From Micractinium sp. NFX-FRZ (taxonomy: Eukaryota; Chlorophyta; Trebouxiophyceae; Chlorellales; Chlorellaceae): a stretch of 51,013 bases of DNA. The notes under the pieces were generated by a model that was given only the letters and a program-made list of their open reading frames with translations, made no database searches and was not told the DNA's origin. A program made the translations under genes and the position numbers. The DNA is taken from contig JAPTJF010000449.1 in NCBI GenBank assembly GCA_029339195.1, forward strand, positions 1 to 51,013, read 5' to 3'. Below are positions 41,001 to 51,013 of this stretch, in pieces; position 1 is the first letter of the stretch, and each line of letters starts with the position of its first letter.

Positions 41001-41815
41001 GCAGCCCCTGCAGCCCCCGCAGCCCCCGCCTCACCGCTGCAGCATGAGCTGCGGCGTGAAGTAGCTGCGCTGGCAGCACACCACCGCGATGAGGCGGGTG
41101 AGTGGCGCAGGTGCATCCAATGCCTGCTGCACCAGCGCCCGGTCGCCCCGGAACGTCAGCCGCAGCGGCAGCGTGTTGCCGGGGCACAGCACCAGGCCTG
41201 TGGGCGGCATGGCGCAGCAAGCGGCACGCCAGGCAGGCGGGATTAATACAGCATTCCGGCAAGGTGCCACAGGCGTGCTGCACATCGCTGCCAGCCTGCA
41301 TCGTACCGCACACAGCGCGCCACATCCCCCTCCTACTTCACTGCCGCTTCATTGCTCACCGTCCAGCGGCAGCACCGGCAGGCGGTACACCTGCCCCTCC
41401 TCCAGCAGGCCCGAGCTGCCCTCCAGGTCATCCACCTCTGCAGTGCAACACGGGGAAAAGGGCTGAGGAAGAGGAGGCGGGCCTGCGCTAGGTGGCGGGT
41501 GCGAGGCGTTGCGGAGTTGTGCCCAGCTAAGCACCCAGCCCCTACCGTGCCCATGGCGGCGGTGCAGCTGTGTCCAGCAGCTTGCACCAGGATCACATAT
41601 GTAGGCCAGCCCGACCACTGACCTCCCAAGTAGCTATGGCGTGCCACCATTGTGGGGTCTAGCGCCTGCTCCGCAACAGCTGGACCGTCATTTGCAGCGG
41701 CGGCGGGGCCGGCGGGGCCGGCGGCACTGCCGTCTTGGGTGCCGCCTTCGCCACCGCCCGCCGCCGCAGACGTCTCGTCCTCTCTTTGCAACGATGCCTG
41801 CAGCTGCGCGTCCAT
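38042..41815 (-). CDS. CRBN: cereblon, LON-CULT substrate receptor of CUL4-DDB1 E3 ligase
   Basis: Cereblon presents substrates to the CRL4 ubiquitin ligase. Twelve exons: 41815-41623, 41437-41360, 41197-41035, 40797-40736, 40506-40434, 40197-40053, 39808-39706, 39485-39382, 39166-39092, 38890-38833, 38676-38558 and 38302-38042; 477 aa (human 442). An acidic, Gly/Ala-rich N-terminus is followed by a Lon-N-like domain (LPVLPLDG, LVLCPGNTLPLRL, VGCVAEIRKMG, GRQRVEV) and helices linking to DDB1. The CULT domain has a first Cys pair (C292-x2-C295), NSHSFVHDIVTL (N319, H321, H325), QHSWFPGYAW (H347, W349, W355), a Cys cluster CAYCGC and GWKF (W368, F370), then FWGMRRPAL. Exon 10 must use the donor at 38832 rather than 38865, because only this keeps QHSWFPG. 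The last exon adds an acidic tail with a repeated EEEGSLLDSGGS block. Confidence 0.9.
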
Positions 41816-42009
41816 GCTGCAAGCCTATGCAGGCGCTTCGCCGCGCGAAGCCCGCGTCACTCCACCGGCGTTGCGCTGCGCCTTTACGCGGGTTTCGGAA
41901 GCACAAAATAACTTGGGCAACCGTCCCAAACTGACCGCACGGCAGAGGGGTGCATGATGCGCACGCTGCCGCCGCTGCCGCCACTGGCTGCCGTATTGCC
42001 ACACCACAC

Positions 42010-42369
42010 ATGCAGCTCTCAAGCCCTGTGCAGCTTGTCTACAGAGGAGACTTGCGCTTGTTTTCCATAAGCCAGCTGAGGCATTCGTGCAAGGGTAAGG
42101 GTACACTGCGCGAGGGCAGCACAGTCGTGCCAGCACATGATGCACACGGGGGGGTGGACATCGATGTGACCAGAGCGCTTGCCCTGGGCGCTGATTTGTT
42201 CGCTCCATTCCGGTCAAGCCGTTTGGAACTACAAGCAGCACAGAAGTACCATCCAGCTGCACAGGAACGGGACAGGCTGCTGGACAGGCTTGCCATGCTG
42301 GCCGACACCTGGCATGACATTGCAACGTTTCTGGGGCGGGCGGGCGTCACATCAAGGCGCAGTGGCTGA
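42010..42369 (+). CDS. possible small unrecognised ORF, 119 aa
   Basis: An ATG-initiated single-exon frame between the divergent cereblon start and the 3' end of the next gene. The C-terminal half (KYHPAAQERDRLLDRLAMLA, then DTWHDIATFLGR) looks like an amphipathic helical protein. I know no homologue. Long open frames by chance are common in this GC-rich DNA, and the opposite strand is open as well, so this could be spurious. Confidence 0.3.
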   Translation: MQLSSPVQLVYRGDLRLFSISQLRHSCKGKGTLREGSTVVPAHDAHGGVDIDVTRALALGADLFAPFRSSRLELQAAQKYHPAAQERDRLLDRLAMLADTWHDIATFLGRAGVTSRRSG

Positions 42370-42809
42370 GCAGGAGAGAAATAGCGCAGCAAGGGCTGAC
42401 GGAGCTGGTACGACCGGTCGCAGGAGGCAAGGGCGGCCAGTCGCAGCTGCACCCCCTGGCCAGCAACGGGCGTGTGAACAGCACTGGTGCTAGTGGCGAA
42501 GCACCTTGGTGATACCTCATGTAGAGCTCAACTGATACATTGTACTACAGGTAGTACCGTGCAGATTGTACCGTGCAGGCTAGTTAGCTAGGCTAATACT
42601 AATCAAGGCAGCACTGCAAACAGGAGGTGCGTGCACAGCTACAGCAGCACGCTTCAGTGAGCCCGGGCTCTCGCCACCAACAATAACAAGAGCGGTGCTC
42701 ACGTTCAAGTCACCCACACAGCAGTAATGCCACCGCTGTCCGCGCCACCATCACGTCACTTTATCTTAAGCCAGGGCCACTGCGCGGCCAAAAGCTGCCG
42801 TCACGCGAG
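42370..42809. other. 3' region of unknown gene A
   Basis: No coding sequence is supported. It includes short near-repeats of gtaccgtgcag (about 42555-42580) and an AT-rich patch. No exact TGTAA for the - strand gene was noticed. Confidence 0.5.
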
Positions 42810-45141
42810 TCATATGACCGCCTTGAGGGCCATGGGCACCACCTTTTTGAGGGCATCCAGCACCCCCGACTCGGGCAGCAGCTTGGAGATGAACTCGGTG
42901 TTGGAGAACTGCTGGGCCAGCTTCTGGGCCTCTGCATGAGTACTCAGAGGATTTTAAAGGGAGCAAGATCAATTGCTGATGTGCACGGGGAGGAGCAGGA
43001 GGCACACAGAGGGGTGTTCCGAGAGCTGTTGGACAAGCCTTTAACACCTGCGGGGCGGGGTATGGAGTGTGGCAGACCAGGGGAGACAGGAGGGGGAGGA
43101 GGGTGCACGTTCCGCTCTGTCACTGCATGCAGCGCGCAGGCCAGGCAGGCATGGTGACCTGCGCGACGAGGCTGCACCCACTGCCCCCGCCCATCCTCTG
43201 GCCACACACCTGCGGTACAGTGGCTGTAAGTCTTCATGTACTCCTCGTCCAAAGCCTGGCAGGCACACGAGGGTCATATCGTTCAGGGCCGGTGAGAGCA
43301 ATATCACATCGAATGTTGAAAGGACAAGATCAACTGCATGCGAAGAAGGCCGCGGGCACGCACAAAGGCGGGCACGACACACCCCACAACGCCCGCCCCC
43401 CCCGGCCAGGCGCCGCCCAGGGGGTGTGGGCCCCACCCCACCCCGCCCCACCTGGTTGATGCAGGCGCGGGCCTGCATGCGCAGGTGTGGGTCTGTGATG
43501 ATGTCCAAGTTGGTGGGGGCCTGTGGAGGAGGAGGGGGGAAGCAGGGGCGCGGGGGGAGAGTGCGGGGTAGGCAGGCAGGTAGTAGAGCGGTGCTGTTCA
43601 GAAGGCTCCAGGGGCCTGGGGGGACACAGGGGCAGGCAGCAAAAGGCAGCGAAGCCGTCTACCCTGCCAGGGCAAGTGCCAGTGGCCCATGTTTCGCCCC
43701 GCCCCGCCCTGCCCCGCCCCACCTCGTACAGCTGGGTCAGCACCTCGTACGGCAGGTCCACGTGGGTGGAGGCGCAGTGCAGCTCAAACTGGCTCACGCC
43801 CCTGCACAGGATCAGAGACGCATGGCATGGTGTAGCAGAAGGTGGACAGCTGGGCAGCATTCGGCGGAAATGCCTGCGGCAGCCTGCACCACGCCCCGCA
43901 CATGCGCGCTGCGCCGTGCGCCCCGCCAGCAGCAGCGCCGCCGCCAACAGCGCCACTACTCAGTACAGGCTGGCACTGCCATCCAATTCGCATGCCAAGC
44001 ACTTGCTCCACCACATACTGCCCCCTTGCTTGAGTTCCCTTTCTTCTGCCCCACACCCGCCACCACCCCGCCACGCCCCCACCTGCGCTGCGCCACTGTC
44101 TTCCGCGTCAGCTCCCACTCGCTCAGCAGCAGCCGGTCCCGGATCTTCTCCGTGCTCTGGATGTACCCTTTGGACATGAGCTGAGGGTGTGGGGTGTGGG
44201 GGCAGGGCGGGGCTGGGGCTGGGGCCCAAAGAGGCCAGCTGAAGGATGCACCACGGCAGTCTCGCACCCCTGCCTTCTGTCCCCCCCCCCCCCACCCCAC
44301 CGGAGCACCTGTGCGCATCAATGCGTGCCAACTTGCCTTGCCGCCACCAAACCCACGCCCAACACATGCACGCACTCCTGCGGAGTCGCACCCCAGCCAC
44401 TCCCACGCCCCAGCCGTGTGCGCCTGTGACCCCCACCTGTGTGAATGTGTCCATCATCGTGTCCCAGCTCTTCTCGTCCTGGTGCAGCTGGTCGTCCTGC
44501 TGGTGCTGCAGCGCCTCCATGGGCCCCGCCTCCCCCTCCCCCGCCGCCCGCACCGCCTGCGCCAGGCTCACGGCGCGGTCGCGAGCCCGGTCGTTGATCT
44601 GCTCTAGCTGGGCCTGGATCTCGTCCATCCTGGGGGGTGGGGCAGGGTGGAGCAGGTGTGAGAAGGCTGATGTCAACATGCACGCGAGCAGTGTAGGGGG
44701 GTGCCTGCTGGTGCGCAGGTTGCATTCTGGACGCGACCGCGCCGCCAGATTGCCGCCAGCACAGGACCAGCAGCCCCCTGCTGCCCTGCCCTCCCACTCT
44801 TGCCTGCTCTTCAGCGCATTCAGCTCGCCCCGCAGCTCTGCGGCCTCGCTGCTGGGCATGCCGCTGCCGCTGCCGTTGGTGCTGCTGCTGCTGGCATCGT
44901 CAGCCACCAAGGCATCCACCTCGGATTTGGCCTCTGCCGCCGCCGCTGCCGCCCCCTGCACGGCGTCGTCCCCGCCTATGTATGCGAGCTCGCTGAGGGC
45001 GCGAAGCCGCTGCAGCTGCTGTTGTTGTGCCCCACGAGCTGCTGGGGGGCGCCCGAGGCAGCTGGAGCCCCGCCGCCAGGAAGGGGGAGGGGCATGCCCT
45101 TGGAGGGCAGCCGCTGCAGGCTTTGCATGAGTGAGCAGCAT
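42810..45141 (-). CDS. unknown coiled-coil protein A (tandem paralogue of B)
   Basis: Family not recognised. Seven exons: 45141-44804, 44629-44437, 44180-44083, 43801-43723, 43520-43452, 43255-43210 and 42931-42810 (stop TGA); 314 aa. The N-terminus is rich in Ala, Arg, Ser and Gln without acidic residues for about 55 positions and resembles a plastid transit peptide. A coiled coil follows (ELRGELNALKSRMDEIQAQL). Then come blocks shared with gene B: RARDRAVSLA, SKGYIQSTEKIRDRLLLSEW, RGVSQFELHCAS, TDPHLRMQARACI, EAQKLAQQFSNTEFISKLLP and a basic C-terminus, KKVVPMALKAVI. Intron 1 requires a GC donor (AG|GCAAGA, 44803-44802). The gene lies 0.6 kb downstream of gene B on the same strand. A soluble plastid protein is a guess from the N-terminus only. 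Confidence 0.75.
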
Positions 45142-45762
45142 GCTGACAGGTCCAGGGTTGAAGACAGATAAAAGTGAAGCACGTAAGCTTTGGATGGAGA
45201 GCGTAGGGTTCCAAGCTAAGCTGGCGGCATGCTGGCGGCGATGACGCAGCGGGGTCAGTGGGTGCAAAGCCAGGGCCAGCACATGCCGAACTTCCCTCTT
45301 TCGAGCTCGTGCCGTGTTTATCCGTACATAACTTTCACAAAGCCTCCTCGAGGCCGGGGCGCCCTCGCTGCGGCTTCCTGTTCGCTGCCATCGCCGAGCG
45401 CTCGCCGCCTGCCTGGCGTCAGCTCCTCGGCCCGCGGCCGCCTGGCCCTGGAGGTGGTCTCTGTGTTCCCAGTCATGATGGGGGCGGCCTGGGGACCGAT
45501 CACCCAGACATTGCCGACCAAGAAAAGGGTCCCGGCTACGGCTTGCAGCCGGCCCGTTGCCCGCACGGAGGATTGCCACCGCCGCCCTCCCGCCCACCAA
45601 CACGCCTGCCCATCCGCCTCGTGTGCGGCAGCTGTTTACACGACGTATGTGATATCACACCAGTGTGTTTATTTGCGTGCTCAAATTATGTAAGACGTTG
45701 ACGTGTCTGCCCCAGACCAAACAATTCCCAGCCCGGCCTCAGGCCGCCAAGGGTGTCGGCAG
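45142..45762. other. region between tandem genes B and A
   Basis: About 620 bases holding the 3' UTR of gene B and the promoter of gene A. Apart from a TGTAA on the - strand, nothing specific was recognised. Confidence 0.5.
45636..45640 (-). terminator. candidate poly(A) signal (TGTAA) of unknown gene B
   Basis: TTACA reads TGTAA on the - strand, 123 bases after the stop codon. Confidence 0.55.
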
Positions 45763-48646
45763 CTACGCGCTTCCCCCCGTCAGCTTGGTCAGCGGCATCA
45801 CCAGCTTGCGCATGGCATCGGTCATGCCGCTCTCCAGGGGGTCGGGGATTATCTTGGAGATGAATTCAGCCTGAAGAGAAGGAGCGAAGGGAACAGGGAG
45901 GGCAGAGGGGGTGAATGTGTGAAGTCAGCGGTGAGAACAGGGACGGTTGGGGGCCTTCGTTAACTCGGCAAGTGAAAGGGGGGAAGGGAGAAGAGGACAG
46001 GGAAGGACGGCACCGGTTTGAACCCAGCAAAAATGGGGCGAGGCTCATGCACATTCGTGGGGCAGCCAGCAGTACAGGAGGGACATTTATCCCGCACCAT
46101 GGTGGCCCGCCCATCCCACTGGCAGTGCGGTGCCTGTGCAGACCCTTCTCCCCTGCAGCGCACCCCTCAGCCCGCCACTCCTCTTGCCCGCCACAGCACC
46201 CCTTATCCCGCCACAGCACCCCCCGGGGCACGCACCTCTGAGAAGCGTTCTGCCAGCTTTTGCGCCTCCAGGGTGCAGGCAGTCCATGCCTTGACCCGCT
46301 CCTCCGACTCCGCCTGCAGCGGCAAGCACGGAGGTACAGGCAGGGACGGCCCGGGGCAGGCACGGTGCTGGGGGAGGAGGGGAAGAAGCGAGTGAGACGG
46401 TGCCACGTGTGCTGGGAGTCTGAGGCCAGTGCCAATGTATGTCGGCACACAGCAGCAGCCGACGAGCAGCGTGCACTCCGGTCCAGCTTGAATGGGTTGG
46501 CGGGTGCTGCCCCACAAATAATTACTCGGCCAGCTGCCTGCCCACCCATGTGCCCACGCCCCCTGCTCCAACCCCTTGCGGAGGGCACTGTGTGCACATG
46601 CGTGGCATTGCAGCATGCCTGCAAGCAGCGCAGATGCCACCAGAGCTCTGCCTGCCTGCCCGCCTGCCTACCTGCCCGCCTGCCTACCATCCTTCCACCT
46701 GCCTGCGTGCCCGCCTGCCTGCCTGCCCGCCTGCCTGCCTGCTGACGGCCACCCGACTGCCTCCCCCTCTGCCCGCTCGCCCCACCCTGGATGGAGAGGC
46801 CTCCGCAGCCCCGCCCCACCTGCGTGATGATGGAGCGTGCCTGCATGCGCATGTGTGGGTCCTGGATGGCCCTCAGGTCGGTGGGGTCCTCATACAGCTC
46901 GCTAATGACCTGCACTTGGAGCGTGCATTGGTGAGTTTGAGTCGATAACAACATGGGTGCCCTCATTTGTATTGGTGGTTGAGTGGCCAGTTCAGTTCTT
47001 GTGCGGGGGTGGTGGTGGTTGCTTCAGTTGCAACGTGCATTTCCAGCAGCATAGAATGGCAGTGCAGTCATACGAAGGGGCCTCAGCAAGTGCGGAAGTC
47101 AAGCAGGCGGCGGCATTGTGCCAGGTGGTGCCCTGCCCAATACGGGTGGCGCCCGCCCGCCTCCCTTGCTTCCATTGCGTGCAGCAGTACAGGGGGGCAC
47201 CTCGCCCCCTTCCCCACCACCCCCTCTTCACTTGATTTCACGTGCTTTGTGTAGACGCGGCACCCACTCACCTCAAAGGGCAGCTCCACCTTGTTGGCAG
47301 CGCAGTACTGCTCAAAGCGGCTCACGCCCCTGCTCACGTGTTGTTGTCAGGAAGAAAGTGGGTTCCAAGCAAGTGAGCGAGGGGGTGAGTGGGCGTATGC
47401 CTCCCCCTTCCGGTTGCAACAGGCATGCCTCCCAACGTCTGTCCCCGAAACCTTCCTGCCCGTGCATTCAACCTCACCCCCGCCCCGCCCCGCCTGCATG
47501 CGCCTCACAGCTGCAGCGCGATGGGCCGCTGCCCCAGCTCCCACTCCGAGGCCATCAGCCGGTTGCGCAGAGCCTCCACGGTGCGCAGGTAGCCCTTGGA
47601 GATGAGCAGGGTGAAGCTGCAGGTTGTGAACGTGGGAGGGACTTGGAAACAGTGGGGCAGGGCTAGAAGTAAGGTAGAAGCAGGTGGGGGGGACAGGAGA
47701 AAGCGAAGCGGTAGGTAGGAAAACGGGAATGGGGGCAGGGGGAGTGGGCGGGACAGGCGGGCCACGGCAGGAGAGGCATGGCGCAGCGCCCTAGCGCACC
47801 TGTTGCGGTAGCTGTCCCACGGCTCTGACTTCTCATCCTCCTGCACACACAACAGCAGCAGACATTTGAAGCGCATTGCCAACTCTACGTGCCTACCGCA
47901 CGCTGTGCGCCACAACATGCAGCAGCATGCATGCGGCGTCGCTGACCACCACCATCCTGGCACGCTCAGCCAACCCCTGGGCTGCGCCCACCCACCGGCA
48001 GCTCCAGCTGCCCGTCACTGTGCTGCCCCAGCAGCTGGTCCATCTGCTTGTCGTCCCGCAGGATGGCACGCAGCGCCACCGCACGGTCCCGCCCCCTCGA
48101 CTCCAGCTGCTGCAGCTGCGCCTCCATGCTCTCCACCCTGCAGGGGCAGGCACGCCACTTGCTGGCACTTTTCGTCTTGGGCAAGGGACCTGCAAGCTCT
48201 TGAAGGCATACATGCTGGGTGGGGGCCAGGAGGGGAGGCAGGCAGGCGCATTACAAACCCTGCACACCCCTCCCTCGACCTGGCACCATTAAAGCGCTGG
48301 GTCAATTGATCGCCCACCTATCCTGCAGCTGGTGGCACAGGTTTACTAAGCGTGTAACGTCACCGGCAGTCATTACGGGGCGGTGGCCATCATCATAGCT
48401 GGAGCTGTCTGCCGCTGTCCGCCGTGCCGCCGCTGCCACCCTGGCGGCTCCCTTCCGCCCTCCGCATCCCGCGGCCGCTGCTGCTTGCGCCGGTCTCACG
48501 GAGCGGCAAGCAGCTGGGACGGCGGCAGCGGCTAGACAGGGGCCGCAAGTTGCAGAGCGAGCTGCCGTCGCTGTGTCGCAGTGGCGCCCAGCAACGGGGA
48601 TCGAATTGACAGCGGCGATGTGAGCGGATAGAGCAAGGAGCCGCAT
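45763..48646 (-). CDS. unknown coiled-coil protein B (tandem paralogue of A)
   Basis: Paralogue of gene A; family not recognised. Eight exons: 48646-48318, 48137-47996, 47840-47800, 47616-47509, 47329-47272, 46909-46820, 46313-46236 and 45870-45763 (stop TAG); 317 aa. The ATG at 48646 opens an Ala/Arg/Ser/Cys-rich N-terminus of about 90 residues resembling a plastid transit peptide; an internal ATG at 48373 is a possible shorter start. Blocks shared with A in the same order: QDRVESMEAQLQQLE, GRDRAVALRAI, SKGYLRTVEALRNRLMASEW, GVSRFEQYCAA, QDPHMRMQARSI, EAQKLAERFSEAEFISKIIP and MRKLVMPLTKL. The B-specific intron inside the SEAEFIS block is absent from A, and A splits its EAQKL block where B does not. 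Confidence 0.75.
46187..46222. repeat. two copies of a 16-base unit
   Basis: cccgccacagcacccc occurs at 46187-46202 and 46207-46222, in gene B just downstream of the exon 7 donor. Confidence 0.8.
46647..46743. repeat. CTGC/CCGC tetranucleotide microsatellite
   Basis: An imperfect run of ctgc, ccgc, ctac and ctgcctgc units about 95 bases long in the intron between exons 6 and 7 of gene B. Confidence 0.85.
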
Positions 48647-49576
48647 ATCTGCCTATATAGCAGCCGGCACAGGGGAAGGAGTGGTACCAGCACCAGCTAG
48701 CGGGCTGAGCCGCCGGCTAAGGCAGGATTTGATCTTAGCGCAGGGGCCAGGGGTGTGACTGGCAGGGGCCAGCTGGTGTGACTGATGGTGAAGAAGGCAG
48801 TACGCGTACACCAGAGGCATGTCAGCAGGCAGTGTCTTAAGCAACAGTACGATAGTTGCCCAGCCGCAGGGCACCCGCTGTGCGGGTAACCCCTGACGGC
48901 GTTTCAGTGGCCGCCTTTTGACCTTCCCCTGTTACACGGGGGCCGCCGTACAGGCGGGACAAGTGCAGAGCAAGTTGATGAAAAAAGCCAGGACGCATGA
49001 ACTTTTCACTAGAGCCGGGGACTTCCATCCACTAAGCGCCACAATCACCCAAAGGGCTATCGGCAGCCGACGCAGGCTAGGCCGGTGAACATGGACATAT
49101 TGGCCCGTAAGCTGAAAAATGGGGAGAGCAGGGCACCAGTGAGTGGGGTGGGATGGGGCAGGGACACAGGGCCTGGCGACAGGGCACAGATACCAGGGGT
49201 TGGGGTGGGATGGGACGGGGATACAGGGCCTGGCTTGACGGCATGGGCACCGCACTGTGCATATGTGGCCGCCTTTTGGTGGGTGCATGAAGTGCATGGC
49301 TTGCACGTGCGCGCTGCAGCGGAGGTGCACCTCGTGAACCCGGGCCAGAAATGCGTGGTCACAGGCAAGGGGAGAACGCGTGAGAGGGACTGAGCAAAGC
49401 TGAACCGTTTCGGCGGGAGCTGGGTCGCGGGGCGGGACTGTGAGGATGGCAGTCTGGCAGGGTGGAGGCTGGCCATGGGGGGAACTAATCGAATGTGTTC
49501 TGAAGGCGGCGGGCGCATTATGCAGTACAAATGGACGGCCTTATATCGATTTCGGTGAACATAATGAATCTACGCC
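48647..49576. other. intergenic region upstream of gene B
   Basis: About 930 bases. It should contain the promoter of gene B and the 3' UTR of the vWF-D-like gene. It holds a diverged tandem repeat (49144-49234). No coding sequence is supported. Confidence 0.55.
49144..49234. repeat. tandem repeat, unit 57 bp
   Basis: tggggtgggatggg followed by acagggcctggc occurs at 49144-49177 and 49201-49234 with a few substitutions. Confidence 0.8.
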
Positions 49577-50933
49577 TCACGAGGCGCCAGCCGCCCCCTC
49601 GGCGCTGAGCACGGCGGTCGAGGCGGCGGCCACGCCGCCGGCCGAGCTGGCCGCCTGTACTGCTTGCACGTATGAGGGGGCCAGCAGGCCAGTGACAGGC
49701 AGCTGGAGCCGCTGATACAGCTGCATGTTGAAATCGAGCCAGGTGGAGTGCTGCTGGATGGTGCGGCGCCACTTCTGGATGATGGCAACGCGGGTGAAGC
49801 CTGCAGCGGGTGTGATTGTGGCAGGAACGAGGGCACAGAGGGGAGGTGAGTGGAGAGGTGCATGATGCTGCACAAAGGCGGCGCGGATGGGCGCTGGTGC
49901 CAGGGCTGGCCAGCTGCTGTGAGGCGCGCGGCGGGCTGAGTGGCTGCACCACCCCGCCTGCAGCTGCCGCGCCGCCTGCCCGACCCGACGCCGGCCGTCA
50001 AACCAAGCCCGCAGGCTGGCATGCCGTGGAGGGGCTGGCGTGCTCACCAGCATCAATGACCACCCGGGCGTGCATCCCCTCCCGGGCCGGCGTGCGAGTG
50101 ATGGTCACGCCGCCAAGGACAGCTGCGTCCGCCACCGGCCGCCCGTCGGCCGTTGCCAGCAGCTGCCACACGCCCCGGCTGGCGGGCGTGGGGGGCGCAA
50201 GGTCGACGCGCACTCGGGAGGTGCCGCTGGTCAAGACAAACGAGCGCATGACCACGGCTCCAGGGTCCACGCCGCTGCTCACAAACTGCAGGGAGGCCAG
50301 TGATGGAGGGTGTCAGCTGCATGTGTTGCATCAAGTTTGATAACCCAGGTTTGGTGGAGGCCTCTATCAAACCGAGACAGGAGATGGCTAGGCCCGGAAA
50401 CCAGACCAGCCAGCGAGCGCCGCCGTGCCAGCCCTGCAAGCCACGCCGTGCTCTGCTGCGCTGCGCTGTGAGCCGTGCACAGCAGCGCCCTCCCTCGTCG
50501 CCCTCCCTTGCCTCCCTCGTGCCCGTGAGCAGCAGGCAGCAGGCGGCGCTGCTGCCCCCTGGCCCACCTTTGTGCTCAGGCTGAAGCCCTGCCGGGCGCT
50601 GGACAGGAGGTCCACCCAGGCGCCGGCGGCGCTGCGGTATGTGAAGCGCGCGCCGTCAAAGCCCCGGAAATCTCCGGTGCGCAACGGGTCTGTGTAGCCA
50701 GATGCGTCATCCGCTGGCGAGGGCTGCGGGCGCGGCGGCAGCGGCGGCGCCACCACGCGCACGCTCACGCTGACCACCCGAGCAGGCAGCTGCAGGATGC
50801 ACCTCTGGATGCCCCGCAGCAGTGCCAGCGCGGCCTGAGTGCCTGCTGGCCCAGGTGGCACGGTGACGGTGATGGTGACTGGCCCGGGCCCGGGGGGTGC
50901 CACGTCAGCGGCCCAGCCACCAGAGGGAGAGGC
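49577..50933 (-). CDS. vWF-D/root-cap-like domain protein, 3' part
   Basis: Three exons: up to 50933-50568, 50285-50048 and 49800-49577 (stop TGA), about 275 residues visible. The first carries a Pro/Gly-rich segment followed by TGDFRGFDGARFTYRSAAG, close to the GDPHFxGFDG start of von Willebrand type D and plant root-cap domains. Beta-rich sequence continues (FSLSTKFVSSGVD, SFVLTSGTSRVRVDL, GVWQLLATADGRPV). The last exon is a separate helical segment (VAIIQKWRRTIQQHSTWLDF) with an Ala/Ser-rich end. The domain usually occurs in secreted or wall proteins, so an extracellular role is inferred. An in-frame stop lies just upstream of 50933, so the exon probably begins at an acceptor near there. 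The 5' part is outside the window or unread. Confidence 0.6.
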
Positions 50934-51013
50934 CTTTCACTACGAACACCAGAAACACTGGAATGGCACTGGAATGGCACTGGGGGGCACTGCGGGCTAC
51001 TGGTACGGGCTGA

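Noticed and set aside
42039..42452. - strand frame of 137 codons opposite the small + strand ORF
   Set aside because: Its composition (Ser/Ala/Cys/Arg-rich) is that of an antisense shadow, and no motif or splice support was found.
43069..45603. Very long frames on both strands (+43069-44184 and -45603-43960)
   Set aside because: They read through introns of gene A. The spliced - strand model retains the blocks shared with gene B, whereas these frames do not.
46647..46743. Repeat array considered as a CRISPR-like array
   Set aside because: It is a simple tetranucleotide microsatellite without spacers, in an intron of a eukaryotic gene.

Overview
The window is GC-rich nuclear DNA from a eukaryote, most likely a trebouxiophyte (Chlorella-like) green alga. 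Genes are cut into many small exons by 60-600 bp GT-AG introns (three GC-AG introns are inferred). Polyadenylation signals read TGTAA where I can find them. The protein set fits a green alga: a KEULE-type SEC1, a GT96-type peptidyl-serine galactosyltransferase, a plant-style CCR/DFR-like reductase and proteins with plastid-transit-like N-termini. I rebuilt gene models by hand from splice sites, reading frame and family knowledge. Intron phases close in frame for every multi-exon model listed.

Layout, left to right. 1-74 is a pure G run. The + strand 308-3228 is the 3' part of a SEC1/Munc18 gene. The following genes lie on the - strand: SGT1-like peptidyl-serine alpha-galactosyltransferase (9894-3809, 15 exons, 689 aa), RRP8 rRNA methyltransferase (12336-10616, 377 aa), a MATE transporter (14788-12762, 520 aa), an unrecognised multi-pass membrane protein (about 18149-15899) and a very large SMCHD1/GMI1-like chromatin ATPase (34319-19623, 35 exons, 2334 aa). 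A short divergent promoter separates the last from a + strand reductase (34664-37601, 327 aa). The - strand resumes with a cereblon orthologue (41815-38042, 477 aa), a head-to-tail pair of paralogous, unrecognised coiled-coil proteins (45141-42810, 314 aa; 48646-45763, 317 aa), and the 3' part of a vWF-D/root-cap-like protein (50933-49577).

The genes do not form a pathway; this is an ordinary euchromatic neighbourhood. The most notable items are: (1) a full-length SMCHD1-type protein (ubiquitin-like fold, GHKL ATPase, Ig-like repeats, coiled coil, SMC hinge) in a green alga; (2) a cereblon whose tri-tryptophan ligand pocket is intact; (3) an undescribed tandem gene pair whose intron positions have partly moved; and (4) a recurring structure I call an exon-edge echo, in which the last or first 20-50 bases of an exon, with its splice site, are repeated 85-133 bp away inside the neighbouring intron. 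I see six such cases in three genes.
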